A stretch of 51,411 nucleotides of DNA from JAVVEZ01 sp032250895 (GCA_032250895.1 JAVVEZ010000014.1:1-51411), one strand, 5' to 3'. Shown: positions 41,576 through 51,046, numbered from the stretch's first letter. Notes: generated by a model from the letters alone, not told the origin. Made by a program: numbers and translations.

Positions 41576-41707
41576 GCGTTCCTCTTAACCATGTTTTGAA
41601 AATGTGATACTGATCCATTTTCCCGGTTCTTGGACGTCCCGGGATATGGACCCGGGTGGGGATGAGGGGTATCCTGCCGACAGGGCATGGTCATAGAAGG
41701 ATAGAGG

Positions 41708-43567
41708 ATGCTGCGCGAAACTCTTCTGCATATCACCGAACGTCTTGCCAGGGTCGGGGGTTGGATAGTCCGCTATGATGAGGAGCATTCGGTTTTCTGG
41801 ACGCCGGGGGTCTTTGCCATCTACGAACTCGATGGTGATACACCGGCCCCCTTCGACGCCATCCTCGCCTGCACGCTCCCGGCCTACCGGGAAATGGCCA
41901 GGGATTTGTTGCAGAAATGCCAAACGATCGGTGAACCCTGCGATTTCGAGATGGAAATCGAAACCTTCAAGGGCAGCCACAAATGGGTTCGGGTCGTCGC
42001 CGATCCCTACCTGGATGAAGCGGGCAGGGTCATCAGGATGGCTGGCGCGATCCAGGATATTAGCCAGCAGAAACAGCAGGAGCATGAGCAACGACTGTTG
42101 AGCCAGCGCCTGTTCAACACCTTCGAGAGCATGACGGATGCCTTCTACCTGATAGGCAATGACTGGCGGCTGCTCTATGTCAATGAAGCCGCTGGTCATC
42201 TGATCGGCAGAAACCGCAAGGAGGGTATCGGCACGATCATCTGGGAGGAATTTCCCAACCTGGTCGACACCCCCCTGTACGAGGGCTTTCACCGGGCCGT
42301 CAGGGATCAAACCCCCTTTCACACGGAATACTATTCGGAGGGGATGAAAAACTGGATAGAACTCGATGCCTACCCCTCACCTGAAGGCCTGGCGGTGTAT
42401 TTTCATACCATCACCGAACAGAAGAAAATGGAAGAGCGTCTGTTGCAGGCCCAGCGCCTGGAATCCGTCGGCAAGCTCACCGGGCACGTTGCCCATGATT
42501 TCAACAACCTGCTGACGGTCATTCTGGGCAATACGGAGTTGCTCCATGAAGTGGACCCCGGCAATCCCCGCATTGAAAAAATTGCAATGCTGATTTCCAA
42601 GGCCGCTCTCCGGGGTGGCGACCTGACCCGCCGCTTGCTGGCCTTTGCCAGGCAACAATCCCTGGAACCTGATTCTGTCAATATCAACCGGATGGTTGAA
42701 AACATGCATGAATTGATGGCCAGGACCCTGGGTGTGGATATCGTCATCAAGGTGCACACTGCCCAGGACCTGCAGCCTGCACTGGTGGACCTTCACCAGC
42801 TTGAAGGCGCCCTGCTGAATCTGTGCCTGAATGCCCGTGATGCCATGCCGGACGGGGGCACGCTCACCATCGAAACGGCCAATGCCCATCTCGATCGGAA
42901 TTATGTCAGTCAGCATGGGGATGTTTCCCCGGGAGATTATGTGGTTCTCAGTGTCACCGATACCGGCTCTGGTATCGAACCTGAGCATCTCAAGCAGGTA
43001 TTTGAACCCTTTTTCACGACCAAGGCAGGCAAGGGCACCGGTCTGGGCCTGAGCTCGGTCTTTGGTTTTGTGAAGCAGTCCAATGGCCATATCGCCATTT
43101 ATTCGGAAGTGGGACAGGGTACCAGTGTAAAAATCTACTTGCCGGTTTCGACGCTGGCTGAAGATCAGCCATCTCAACAGGCGAGGAAAACACACGGCGG
43201 CAATGAGACCGTTCTGCTGGTCGAAGATGACGAACTGGTTCGCAATGTTGCCGGGAATATGCTGTCCTTGCTGGGCTACACGGTTACATCGCTGGCGGAT
43301 GGTGCGTCGGCCCTGGCGTTTCTGGAGAGCGGGGAGGCCATTGATCTGCTGTTCACCGATGTCCTGATGCCGGGTATGAACGGCGGTGAACTGGTGCGGC
43401 AGGCCAGAATTCTGAGACCCGGATTGAAAGTTCTGTTTACTTCCGGGTTTACTGAAAATACCATTGCGACCAATGCCCGGCCGGACGATGGCCTGCATTT
43501 TTTGCTCAAGCCTTATTCATTGCAGGAACTGTCCAGAAAGGTACGGGAAGCGCTTGACAGGGGATAG
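41708..43567 (+). CDS. Hybrid sensor histidine kinase (PAS-PAS-HisKA-HATPase-receiver)
   Basis: This 619-residue cytoplasmic hybrid kinase has no transmembrane segments. Two PAS domains (about residues 12-120 and 132-238) sense an unknown signal. The dimerisation domain holds the phospho-accepting His263 in GHVAHDFNNLL. The ATPase domain shows N-box NLCLNARDAMPDGG, VTDTGSGIE and GKGTGLGLSS. A receiver domain follows (TVLLVEDDELVR) with phospho-acceptor Asp551 in FTDVLMPGMNGG and the conserved Lys in LLKPYS. No response regulator or phosphotransfer protein is adjacent, so output must be elsewhere. It is upstream of the exported amidase in the same direction but 82 bp away. Confidence 0.92.
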   Translation: MLRETLLHITERLARVGGWIVRYDEEHSVFWTPGVFAIYELDGDTPAPFDAILACTLPAYREMARDLLQKCQTIGEPCDFEMEIETFKGSHKWVRVVADPYLDEAGRVIRMAGAIQDISQQKQQEHEQRLLSQRLFNTFESMTDAFYLIGNDWRLLYVNEAAGHLIGRNRKEGIGTIIWEEFPNLVDTPLYEGFHRAVRDQTPFHTEYYSEGMKNWIELDAYPSPEGLAVYFHTITEQKKMEERLLQAQRLESVGKLTGHVAHDFNNLLTVILGNTELLHEVDPGNPRIEKIAMLISKAALRGGDLTRRLLAFARQQSLEPDSVNINRMVENMHELMARTLGVDIVIKVHTAQDLQPALVDLHQLEGALLNLCLNARDAMPDGGTLTIETANAHLDRNYVSQHGDVSPGDYVVLSVTDTGSGIEPEHLKQVFEPFFTTKAGKGTGLGLSSVFGFVKQSNGHIAIYSEVGQGTSVKIYLPVSTLAEDQPSQQARKTHGGNETVLLVEDDELVRNVAGNMLSLLGYTVTSLADGASALAFLESGEAIDLLFTDVLMPGMNGGELVRQARILRPGLKVLFTSGFTENTIATNARPDDGLHFLLKPYSLQELSRKVREALDRG

Positions 43568-43583
43568 GCATCGGATTTTCAGA

Positions 43584-43600
43584 GGCAGCCGCCGGCTGCC
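43584..43600. other. Small palindrome after the kinase gene
   Basis: GGCAGCCGCCGGCTGCC is a perfect 17-nt palindrome about its central C. It lies 17 bp after the histidine kinase stop and 50 bp before the amidase start. There is no T-run, so termination is uncertain. Confidence 0.3.
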
Positions 43601-43649
43601 ATCATCGACTTGGATTCAGAGCTTCCCTGGAAGTTCTCGGGGAGAAAAA

Positions 43650-44915
43650 ATGACAGTGGATATGCTACGAAAATTGTTGGTGCTGACAAGCCTGCTCGGG
43701 ATTTTTTTTGCAGACAGCATCGCTACGGTAAACGCGGCTGACGACGCGCTGGTGATCAGAAAGCAGGGCCGCAACTGCGGTGAAGATCCCAACTGCATCA
43801 ACCGTCTTCACCATGAGCTGCCCATGACGCTTCATGCCCGTCCCGGTCAGACCATCGTTTTCGAGACCCGCAACACCACCGATTTTCCTCTCGATCCGGC
43901 GCTGAATACGACGGATCCGCGCAGCGCTGCCGCGCCTGGCAGTACCGTGCATCCGCTGACCGGACCGGTCTATATAGAGGGTGCCAGGGCCGGCGATACA
44001 CTGGCGGTGAGCATTCTTGACGTACTTCCTGGGGATTACGGCGTGACCTTGATTTTACCTCTGGGAATGCTGGCCGATCTGTTTCCGGCGCAGCGCTATC
44101 AGCTTACCTGGACGCTGGGAGAACGGTGGGCCACGTCCGCCGCCCTGCCGGGTATCCGCATTCCCAGGGCAGGTTTCCCCGGGATAGTGACGGTGCTGCC
44201 GGATGCCAGTCTGACCCGCGGCATTCTCGAGCGTGAACGAAAGCTGGCGGAGGCCGGTGCTCAGGTATCCCTGCCGGAACCCGCCAATGCCTATCCGGAT
44301 GCCTTGTGTGGCCCGGCAGGCAGCAAGCGCGACGAGTGCCTGAGAACTGCGCCGCCCCGGGAGCACGGTGGCAATTTCGATATTCGTTATCTGGGTGCGG
44401 GCGCGACTCTTTACCTGCCTTGCCGGGTCGATGGCTGTGGTTTGGCCATCGGTGATGTCCATTATGCCCAGGGTGATGGTGAAGTCTCCGGCACCGCCAT
44501 CGAAATGGACGCGAACGTGGTCGTCAGAACGGAAATCGTGCGTGACCGCCGTCTTCGTCATGGCGCCCACTACGAGGGCGACGCCAGTCTGCTGGCTATT
44601 CCGTCGAGCCGTTTCTATGCCACGACCGGCTTTCCCATCAAGGCCGGGGGGGAGGTGCCCGCAGACCTGCGCTACCTGGAATCGGCAAAGATTGCCGGAC
44701 TGGAGAACCTGTCCAAGGATATTGGACTGGCTGCCCACAATGCCCTGAGCGAAATGCTGGACTACCTGGTGGAACAGAAAGGACTGACCCGGGAACAGGC
44801 CTATATCGTGATGAGCGTCGCCGTGGACCTGCGCATAGGTCAGGTGGTGGATGCCCCGAACGTGGTGGTATCAGCCATTCTGCCGTTGGATATCTTTGTT
44901 GCGGAAGCGCCCTGA
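43650..44915 (+). CDS. Exported acetamidase/formamidase family protein
   Basis: This 421-residue member of the FmdA/AmdA family hydrolyses formamide or acetamide in characterised cases. The start at 43650 follows a GGGGAG ribosome site and gives a signal peptide (VLTSLLGIFFADSIATVNAAD), which is unusual because the known enzymes are cytoplasmic. Family features include PGQTIVFETRN, HPLTGPVYIEGARAGDTLAVSI, GNFDIRYLGAGATLYLPC, DVHYAQGDGEVSGTAIEM, and the final VMSVAVDLRIGQVVDAPN. Cysteines are frequent, in line with export. The product could liberate ammonium from an amide in the periplasm. Its stop directly abuts that of the convergent RIO kinase. Confidence 0.82.
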   Translation: MTVDMLRKLLVLTSLLGIFFADSIATVNAADDALVIRKQGRNCGEDPNCINRLHHELPMTLHARPGQTIVFETRNTTDFPLDPALNTTDPRSAAAPGSTVHPLTGPVYIEGARAGDTLAVSILDVLPGDYGVTLILPLGMLADLFPAQRYQLTWTLGERWATSAALPGIRIPRAGFPGIVTVLPDASLTRGILERERKLAEAGAQVSLPEPANAYPDALCGPAGSKRDECLRTAPPREHGGNFDIRYLGAGATLYLPCRVDGCGLAIGDVHYAQGDGEVSGTAIEMDANVVVRTEIVRDRRLRHGAHYEGDASLLAIPSSRFYATTGFPIKAGGEVPADLRYLESAKIAGLENLSKDIGLAAHNALSEMLDYLVEQKGLTREQAYIVMSVAVDLRIGQVVDAPNVVVSAILPLDIFVAEAP

Positions 44916-45776
44916 TCAAAACTCACCATTGTGCGCGGCACGTGCGCGTTCCTTGCGGTCTTCCTCTTCCTGTTTGGCGTGTTCGATGATGCGCATCATC
45001 GTGGCGATATCGGCTTCCACATTGCTTTGGGCAAATTCGCCGGTGAGCTTTACCTCGGGGTGCAGGCGGCCGTGTTCGTACAAGTCCCAGATTTCCTCGG
45101 CATAGTGGGTGACCAGCAGGCTGCGATCGAATTGACCGAAATAGGCCGTCATATTATTGACGTCACGTTCAAACATTGCCTTGGCGCTGTTGTTGCTTGC
45201 GGCGTTGACGGCCTGGGGCAGGTCGATCACCACCGGACCGTCGGCATCCACCAGCACGTTGAAGGAAGACAGGTCGCCGTGAATCAGGCCCGCGCACAAC
45301 ATGCGCACGATTTCCATCATCATGCGGCCGTGAAAATCCCTGGCGGTTTCGGCATCGAGGACGACATCATCCAGGCGTGGCGCAGGGCTGCCCTCGTCAT
45401 CGACGATCAGGTCCATCAGCAGCACACCGTCGACGAAACCATGGGGGGTGGGCACTCTTACCCCGGCAGCAGAGAGCCGGTATAGCGCCTCCACTTCGGC
45501 GTTGAGCCAGGCATCCTCCTGTTCCTTCTGGCCATAACGCGTGCTCTTGGCCATGGCGCGGGCCCTACGGGTATTGCGGACCGTACGCCCCTCCTGGTAC
45601 TGCACGGCCTGTTTGAAACTGCGTTTACTGGCTTCCTTGTAGATTTTGGCGCAGCGGATCACCGTGCCGCAGCGCACCACAAAAACCTGGGCCTCCTTGC
45701 CACTCATCAACTGGAACAGCACCTCACCGATCAGGCCGTCATCGAGCAGGCTTTGCAAGCGTTTGGGTGTTTTCAT
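44916..45776 (-). CDS. PA4780-family RIO1-like serine protein kinase
   Basis: This 286-residue protein has a RIO-type kinase fold. The nucleotide-binding segment SGKEAQVFVVRCG is followed by KIYKEASKRSFKQ (Lys). The catalytic loop is GLIHGDLSSFNVLVD, with Asp and Asn in place, and the metal motif is VVIDLPQAVN (D-L-P-Q, the RIO variant of DFG). A KQEEEDRKERARAA tail is charged. Bacterial targets are not established. It is convergent with the amidase with zero intergenic bases and stands alone as a transcription unit. All catalytic residues are intact. Confidence 0.9.
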   Translation of the reverse strand: MKTPKRLQSLLDDGLIGEVLFQLMSGKEAQVFVVRCGTVIRCAKIYKEASKRSFKQAVQYQEGRTVRNTRRARAMAKSTRYGQKEQEDAWLNAEVEALYRLSAAGVRVPTPHGFVDGVLLMDLIVDDEGSPAPRLDDVVLDAETARDFHGRMMMEIVRMLCAGLIHGDLSSFNVLVDADGPVVIDLPQAVNAASNNSAKAMFERDVNNMTAYFGQFDRSLLVTHYAEEIWDLYEHGRLHPEVKLTGEFAQSNVEADIATMMRIIEHAKQEEEDRKERARAAHNGEF

Positions 45777-45861
45777 TCATCCTCGGAAGACAGGGCGGCC
45801 ATTGGCGGCATAATAACACTTCTGCCGCCCGTCGAAGTGTCCTGAAGAGTTTTCCGACGGA

Positions 45862-46278
45862 TCAATTCACGACATTCATGATGTAATGACTGTCCATGTA
45901 TTCGCGCAGGGCATAGATCAGCCCGTCCTTGATATCGACACCCCAACAATAATTGTTGTCGTATGCGCGACCATTGCGAAACGTGCCGAAGGCACGGGTT
46001 TCGGCATGAACCTGATTGCCCTTGGCAAACAGCACCTTGATGTCGATTTTCGGATCACCGGGGACAAACATATCCCGCACCGGCGCCAGAAACTCATCGA
46101 TGATGTGGTCCCGACCGGGATGTGGTCCGGCCCCGGGAACATCCTTGGGCATGGCCGTCCAGCAGGCATCCCGGTGCAGCAGGACGCGGACCTTTTCCAG
46201 ATCGCCGGTGCTCAGGGTATCGAAAAAAGTTCTGACCAGTTGTTCGTTCTTCTCTTCTATGGGCATGTCGATGGACAT
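45862..46278 (-). CDS. SnoaL-like (NTF2-fold) protein
   Basis: This 138-residue protein with the NTF2/SnoaL cone-shaped fold belongs to a group that includes small cyclases, epoxide hydrolases and non-catalytic binders. The N-terminal helix (EEKNEQLVRTFFDTLSTGDLEKV) and LLHRDACWTAMP are followed by GRDHIIDEFLAPVRDMF, and a late WGVDIKDGLIYALREYMDS. This pattern is typical of limonene-epoxide-hydrolase-like and ketosteroid-isomerase-like proteins. I cannot assign a reaction. It is divergent from the flavoprotein at 46417 across 138 bp, so the two might share control. Confidence 0.75.
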   Translation of the reverse strand: MSIDMPIEEKNEQLVRTFFDTLSTGDLEKVRVLLHRDACWTAMPKDVPGAGPHPGRDHIIDEFLAPVRDMFVPGDPKIDIKVLFAKGNQVHAETRAFGTFRNGRAYDNNYCWGVDIKDGLIYALREYMDSHYIMNVVN

Positions 46279-46416
46279 GGTTTGTGCCTCCTTCCAGACC
46301 TGTTATGCTTGCTGTCGGCAGTGTATTATCTGAGGGCCCGATAGGGAACCTCCAATAACAACAAATAATCCTGATGACCTGCTGATGCAGGGGTAGCAGG
46401 GAGGATTCATACCGAC

Positions 46417-47994
46417 ATGAACAGCAGTTATGACGTCATTACCATCGGTTCCGGGCACAATGGTCTGGTGGCAGCAGCCTACCTGGCGAAGGCCGGCAAA
46501 AAGGTCCTGGTCCTGGAACGCAATGACTGGATTGGTGGCGGCGTCGTCACCCGGGAGTTGACACTGCCCGGGTTCAGACACGATCAGCACAGCATGGCCC
46601 ATATTTTCATTCAGGCCAACCCGCTGCTGGTCAATGATGAACTTGGCCTGCTGGGCAAATATGGCCTGAAGTACCTGCATCCTGAAATACCCATGATCTC
46701 GGTGTTCCCCGATGGGCAAACCCTGGCACTGTATTGTGACCGGGAAAGGAACTACCAGGAAATCGCCCGCTTTTCGCCGGCGGATGCCGAGCGTTACCGC
46801 GCCTTCTCCGAGCGCGGAGCGGCCTATCTCCCGGCCTTGACCGGCACTCTGTATTCGCCACCGGCACCGATCGGGGCCATGTACGCGATGATGGATCAGA
46901 GCCGGGAAGGGCGCGAAATCATGCAGGTCATGCAGAGAAGCGCCTACGATATTGTCATGGAGTCCTTTGAGGATGAGCGGGTGCGTCTGCATTTTCTGCG
47001 CATGGTCAGTGAAAACCTGACCGGGCCGGAAGAAAAGGGCACGGGCATTGGCCTGTTCATGTTTCTGGCCTTTCTGGAAAAGTATGGCATCGGGGTGGCC
47101 GAAGGCGGCAGCGGCAAACTGTCCGAAGCCCTGGTCGCCTGTATCGAGGACCATGGTGGCGAGGTGGAAACCGGTGTTGCGGTCGCCAAAGTGCTGGTCA
47201 AGGCCGGGCGTGCCAGTGGTGTCCGCTGTGAGGATGGCCGGGAGCTTGTGGCCAGGGATGCGGTGATTGGCGCCATTCATCCGCATCTGCTGCCGAAATT
47301 TGTCGAGGGGCTCGACCCCTTTGTGGCGAGCACTGCGGAACGGGTCGAATTGTCCGCCAACTGTGTGTTCACCATTCACGCCGCGCTCGATGAACCCCTG
47401 CGCTTCAAGGCGGGCGAGCATGTCGGCAAGGCCATGATGATCGAGTTGCTGCCGCCGGATATTGCCACGCTGCGCGGCCATTTCGATGACCTGCGTTACG
47501 GCCGCCTGCCGAGTCATTCGCTGATCGGTCTCGGCTCTGTCTCCAATATCGATCCCAGCCGGGCACCGGCCGGCAAGGCCACCATGCATGCCTGGGACTA
47601 TGTGCCCTATGAGCATCCCGATGGTGGGGCACAGGCCTGGGCCTCGCACAAGCAGGCCTTTGCCGAGAGCATGCTCAGCAAAATGCAGGCCTACATTCCC
47701 AATCTCGATGCCGATATGATCCTGGCCATGCACTGCGACAGCCCGGTGGATATGGAGCGCACCTCGGCCAGTTTCCGGCGCGGTGATATCCACGGCGTGG
47801 CACCCTATCTGTACCAGTTTGGTGCGCACCGGCCAACGCCGGAACTGGGCAACAACACGGTCCCGGGAGTCGAACGCCTCTACCTGGTCGGTCCCTTTCA
47901 GCATCCCGGCGGTGGCGTGTTTGGTGCCGGGCGAGGTACCGCCATCAGGATGTTTGACGACATGGACATGAATTTTGACGCCGTCATTGCCTGA
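46417..47994 (+). CDS. CrtI/PYROXD2-like FAD-dependent oxidoreductase
   Basis: This 525-residue flavoprotein has the phytoene-desaturase fold. The FAD fingerprint ITIGSGHNGLVAAAYLAKAG is N-terminal, with ERNDWIGGGVVTRE following. A C-terminal motif PGVERLYLVGPFQHPGGGVFGAGRG closes the FAD site. It lacks neighbouring carotenoid genes (no crtB or crtE), so a desaturase of carotenoids is unlikely; the H-N-G-L variant resembles the PYROXD2 group, whose substrate is unknown. It precedes a small membrane-associated ORF and the Liv-type transporter in the same direction, suggesting oxidation of an imported or exported small molecule. Confidence 0.85.
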   Translation: MNSSYDVITIGSGHNGLVAAAYLAKAGKKVLVLERNDWIGGGVVTRELTLPGFRHDQHSMAHIFIQANPLLVNDELGLLGKYGLKYLHPEIPMISVFPDGQTLALYCDRERNYQEIARFSPADAERYRAFSERGAAYLPALTGTLYSPPAPIGAMYAMMDQSREGREIMQVMQRSAYDIVMESFEDERVRLHFLRMVSENLTGPEEKGTGIGLFMFLAFLEKYGIGVAEGGSGKLSEALVACIEDHGGEVETGVAVAKVLVKAGRASGVRCEDGRELVARDAVIGAIHPHLLPKFVEGLDPFVASTAERVELSANCVFTIHAALDEPLRFKAGEHVGKAMMIELLPPDIATLRGHFDDLRYGRLPSHSLIGLGSVSNIDPSRAPAGKATMHAWDYVPYEHPDGGAQAWASHKQAFAESMLSKMQAYIPNLDADMILAMHCDSPVDMERTSASFRRGDIHGVAPYLYQFGAHRPTPELGNNTVPGVERLYLVGPFQHPGGGVFGAGRGTAIRMFDDMDMNFDAVIA

Positions 47995-48024
47995 GAGCCT
48001 GACATTGATTCCGGAAGTAAAATC

Positions 48025-48255
48025 ATGAAGCTGTATTCACAGGATGGTAGTGAACTGATGGACGTGAGTGCCATCGAGCGGGATGGCAACCGGCTGGTCA
48101 TCAAGGGCAAAATCTTCAAGTCCATGCCGATGTCGGCACGCCTGGCGCCGGAAGATGCCCGCCAGGGTCTCAAGCTGCTCAATTTCAGAACGATAATTTT
48201 CTTGCTGGGTTTTCTGTTTCGCAGGTCCGGGAAAACCGGAAAAGCTGGAAAATAA
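48025..48255 (+). CDS. Small conserved-looking hypothetical protein
   Basis: This 76-residue product is not recognised. It begins MKLYSQDGSELMDVSAIE, has a Lys-rich middle (VIKGKIFKSMP) and a hydrophobic patch (IIFLLGFLFRR) that may be a short membrane or amphipathic segment, then a basic Gly-Lys tail. It lies between the flavoprotein and the permease on the same strand, 30 bp after one and 22 bp before the other. Position supports it being translated. Conservation would have to be tested. Confidence 0.5.
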   Translation: MKLYSQDGSELMDVSAIERDGNRLVIKGKIFKSMPMSARLAPEDARQGLKLLNFRTIIFLLGFLFRRSGKTGKAGK

Positions 48256-48277
48256 GCCGGTGGATCTGCCCCAGCAC

Positions 48278-49219
48278 ATGGAAAATTTTCTGCAGTCGCT
48301 GGTGGCAGGCTTGTTGATGGGCTCGCTGTACGGCCTGATGTGCGTGGGCCTGACGCTCATTTTCGGTGTGATGCGGGTCATCAACTTTGCCCAGGGCGAA
48401 TTCATGATGCTGGGCATGTATTTCACTTATTTTGCTTTTACGATGCTGGCTTCCCAGGGGCTGGCGGGGGGGCTGTATTGGCCCTTTGTGCTGGCACTGC
48501 TGGCCGGACCGCTGCTCTTTGGTTTTGGCAGCCTGTTGCACGGGATTCTGATCAGCCGGGTGACCGGTCACCAGAGTCGCCAGCTGGAGGCCGGTGGACA
48601 TTATGCGCAACTGGTGCTGACCCTGGGGCTGGCGCTGGTGCTGCAAAACGGCGGCCTGTTTTTATTCGGCTCGATGCCGGTGTCGGTCAGTACCCCGCTG
48701 TCCTACAGCGCCTGGGAGCTGGGCCCCCTGTATGGCGACAGAATCAGTCTGTTCATCAACCAGGCGCAGACCATCTCGGCTTTGCTGGCCGTGGCCGTGG
48801 TACTTGGCTTTGGTCTGCTGATGAAAAAATCGCTGCTGGGCAAAGCACTGCGGGCGGCGGCCGACAATCCCGATGCCGCCACCTACATGGGCATAGATGT
48901 CGACAGGGCCCATCGCATCGCCTTTGGTTTCGGCGTGGGGATTACCGCAATCGGTGGTGGCTTGCTGGCCTCCAATGCGCCTTTTCAGCCTTATATCGGC
49001 ACGGAATTCGTCATCATCATGTACGCGGGTGTGGTGCTGGGTGGGCTGGGCAGTATCCGCGGCGCCTTTCTCGGTGGCCTGAGCATAGGTATTCTGCAGC
49101 AGGTTTCGGCGTCCGTACTGCCGAACCAGTTGCAGAATGCGGTCATCTTCGTTTGCTTTCTGCTTGTGATACTGCTCAGGCCCGAGGGCTTTTTCGGCAT
49201 CAGAGGCAGGACGGCCTGA
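48278..49219 (+). CDS. livH: Branched-chain-amino-acid-type ABC permease (LivH-like)
   Basis: This inner-membrane permease has 313 residues from the ATG at 48278; a GTG at 48260 is an alternative start. Eight or so helices are predicted. LivH-family features are GLLMGSLYGLMCVGLTLIFGVMRVINFAQGEFMMLG at the N-terminus (the Q-G-E motif) and LLGKALRAAADNPDAATYMGID, the coupling loop. The closing GGLGSIRGAFLGGLSIGILQ is also present. Liv-type transporters carry branched-chain amino acids but also urea, amides and aromatic acids, so the substrate is open. The binding protein is not in this window. Confidence 0.9.
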   Translation: MENFLQSLVAGLLMGSLYGLMCVGLTLIFGVMRVINFAQGEFMMLGMYFTYFAFTMLASQGLAGGLYWPFVLALLAGPLLFGFGSLLHGILISRVTGHQSRQLEAGGHYAQLVLTLGLALVLQNGGLFLFGSMPVSVSTPLSYSAWELGPLYGDRISLFINQAQTISALLAVAVVLGFGLLMKKSLLGKALRAAADNPDAATYMGIDVDRAHRIAFGFGVGITAIGGGLLASNAPFQPYIGTEFVIIMYAGVVLGGLGSIRGAFLGGLSIGILQQVSASVLPNQLQNAVIFVCFLLVILLRPEGFFGIRGRTA

Positions 49220-49264
49220 TGGCGAATAGCACGATGAATCGCCAAGCACGCCCCGAGGTCCTTT

Positions 49265-51046
49265 ATGCTGAAAGTAGCCATGAAGCGTAAAAGCGACCTG
49301 CCAGCCATCGCCGTCTTTTGCCTGCTCTATGGCATTCTGGCATTATTGGTTGAAAATTCCTACTACCAGCTGATCATGACCATCGTGCCGATCTGGGCGG
49401 TGCTGGGGCTGTCGTGGAACCTGCTCAGTGGTTACAGCGGTCTGATTTCATTTGGCCATGCGGCTTTTTTCGGCCTGGGCGCCTACCTGGTCGCACTCCT
49501 GCTGGGTAACTGGAATATCAGTCCCTGGCTGAGTATTCCGCTGGCCGGTTTGGCTGGCGGTCTGGCGGGCCTGCTGGTCGGGCTGCCGACCTTTAGGCTC
49601 CGGGGGCATTATTTTGCGCTGGCCATGCTGGCCTATCCCCTGGCCCTGCTTTATGTTTTTGAATGGCTGGGCTATCAGGAAGTGGCATTGCCGATGAAAC
49701 GCGAAGATCCTGCGCTGTACATGCAATTTGGCAATCAGCAGATCTATATTTTTCTGGCCTTGTTGTTGCTGCTGCTGGCCTTGCTGGTGACATCCAGACT
49801 GGCGGCTTCCCGCTTTGGTGTCGCGCTGCTGGCCATCAAGCAGGATGAGGATGCTGCCGAAGCCGCCGGCATCGACACCCTGAAATGGAAGCTCATCGCC
49901 ATCACCATCAGTGCGGCCCTGGCGGGCGCGGCGGGTGGCTTCTATGCCGTGGTTCTGCTGGTGGTCACACCGCTGGCAGTGTTCGGTATGCTGGTTTCTG
50001 CCCAGGCCCTGATCATGGCCATGTTCGGGGGGGTGGGCACGCTGTGGGGGCCGGTGCTGGGGGCCTTTGTGCTGGTGCCCCTGAGTGAACTGCTGCATGC
50101 CCGCTACGCGGCGGATTTTCCCGGTATCCAGGGCATCATCTATGGCCTGGCGATCATTGCCGTGATTCTGTTTGCCCCGGAAGGCATCATCTGGAAAATC
50201 CGGAGTCTACTGCGGCCGGGGCAGATCCGGGTGCTGGGCAGTACGGCCAGCAGAGCGGACCTGAGTGCCGCTGCCAGCCTGCTGCACGTCGACAGCGCCG
50301 GGCAGGCCGACAGCCAGATCATTTTGCAGGTGAAGACCTTATCCCGTGCCTTTGGCGGCCTGCAGGCCATCGATGGCCTGAGCTTCGAGGTCAGGCAAGG
50401 CGAGTTGCTGGGCATCATCGGACCGAACGGTGCCGGTAAAACCACGCTGTTCAACCTCCTCAACGGTTTTATCGCGCCCGATGCCGGCGACATCGTATTC
50501 AGGGGACAGTCGCTGCGCAAGCTGCGCCCCAACCGGATTTGCCGTCTGGGTATCGCCAGGACCTTTCAGGTGGCCAGGCCCTTTCCCCATCTTTCGGTCT
50601 TCGATAATGTGGTCATCGGCGCCTATGGCACGAGCCCTGATGATGCCGAGGCCGGGCGGCGGGCATCTGCCGCGATCAAGCTGGTGGAATTGCAGGATCA
50701 TCTGGACACCCCGGCGGCCAGGCTGAGTAACCGGCAATTGCGACTGATGGAACTGGCCAGGGCCCTGGCCAGCGCGCCAGGCCTGATTCTGGTCGATGAA
50801 ATCCTGGCCGGCCTGGACAGCGAAGCCATGCAGACAGTGCTCAGGATCCTGCGCAAGGTGACGGCCCTGGGCATTACCATCATCATCATAGAACACAGCA
50901 TGCAGGCCATGGTGCAGCTGGTTGAGCGTTTCATCGTGCTGGATCATGGAGCTTTGCTGGCACAGGGGACACCCACGGAAATCGTCAGAGATCCACGGGT
51001 CATTGCAGCCTATCTGGGCAAGAAATGGTTGGAACATGACAACTGA
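49265..51046 (+). CDS. Fused ABC permease-ATPase (LivM-LivG type)
   Basis: This single chain of 593 residues joins a LivM-like permease (residues 1 to about 320; NLLSGYSGLISFGHAAFFGLGAY and LRGHYFALAMLAYPLA) to a LivG-like ATPase (about 355-593). Walker A is GPNGAGKT at 386-393, the Q-loop region is ARTFQVARPF, Walker B is LILVDEILAGLD and the switch His is in IIEHSM. The signature reads LSNRQLRLMELARAL, where LivG proteins usually have a Gly-Gln form, so the ABC signature is degenerate. Fusion fixes one permease per one ATPase. It lies 45 bp after the first permease and overlaps the next ATPase by 11 bp. Confidence 0.88.
   Translation: MLKVAMKRKSDLPAIAVFCLLYGILALLVENSYYQLIMTIVPIWAVLGLSWNLLSGYSGLISFGHAAFFGLGAYLVALLLGNWNISPWLSIPLAGLAGGLAGLLVGLPTFRLRGHYFALAMLAYPLALLYVFEWLGYQEVALPMKREDPALYMQFGNQQIYIFLALLLLLLALLVTSRLAASRFGVALLAIKQDEDAAEAAGIDTLKWKLIAITISAALAGAAGGFYAVVLLVVTPLAVFGMLVSAQALIMAMFGGVGTLWGPVLGAFVLVPLSELLHARYAADFPGIQGIIYGLAIIAVILFAPEGIIWKIRSLLRPGQIRVLGSTASRADLSAAASLLHVDSAGQADSQIILQVKTLSRAFGGLQAIDGLSFEVRQGELLGIIGPNGAGKTTLFNLLNGFIAPDAGDIVFRGQSLRKLRPNRICRLGIARTFQVARPFPHLSVFDNVVIGAYGTSPDDAEAGRRASAAIKLVELQDHLDTPAARLSNRQLRLMELARALASAPGLILVDEILAGLDSEAMQTVLRILRKVTALGITIIIIEHSMQAMVQLVERFIVLDHGALLAQGTPTEIVRDPRVIAAYLGKKWLEHDN

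Noticed and set aside
46303..47904. 533-codon minus-strand open frame
   Set aside because: It is antisense to the CrtI-like flavoprotein. The FAD motifs are on the plus strand.
46417..47994. Carotenoid biosynthesis locus
   Set aside because: The flavoprotein has the desaturase fold, but no phytoene synthase or prenyl-transferase is nearby and the motif variant fits the PYROXD2 group better.
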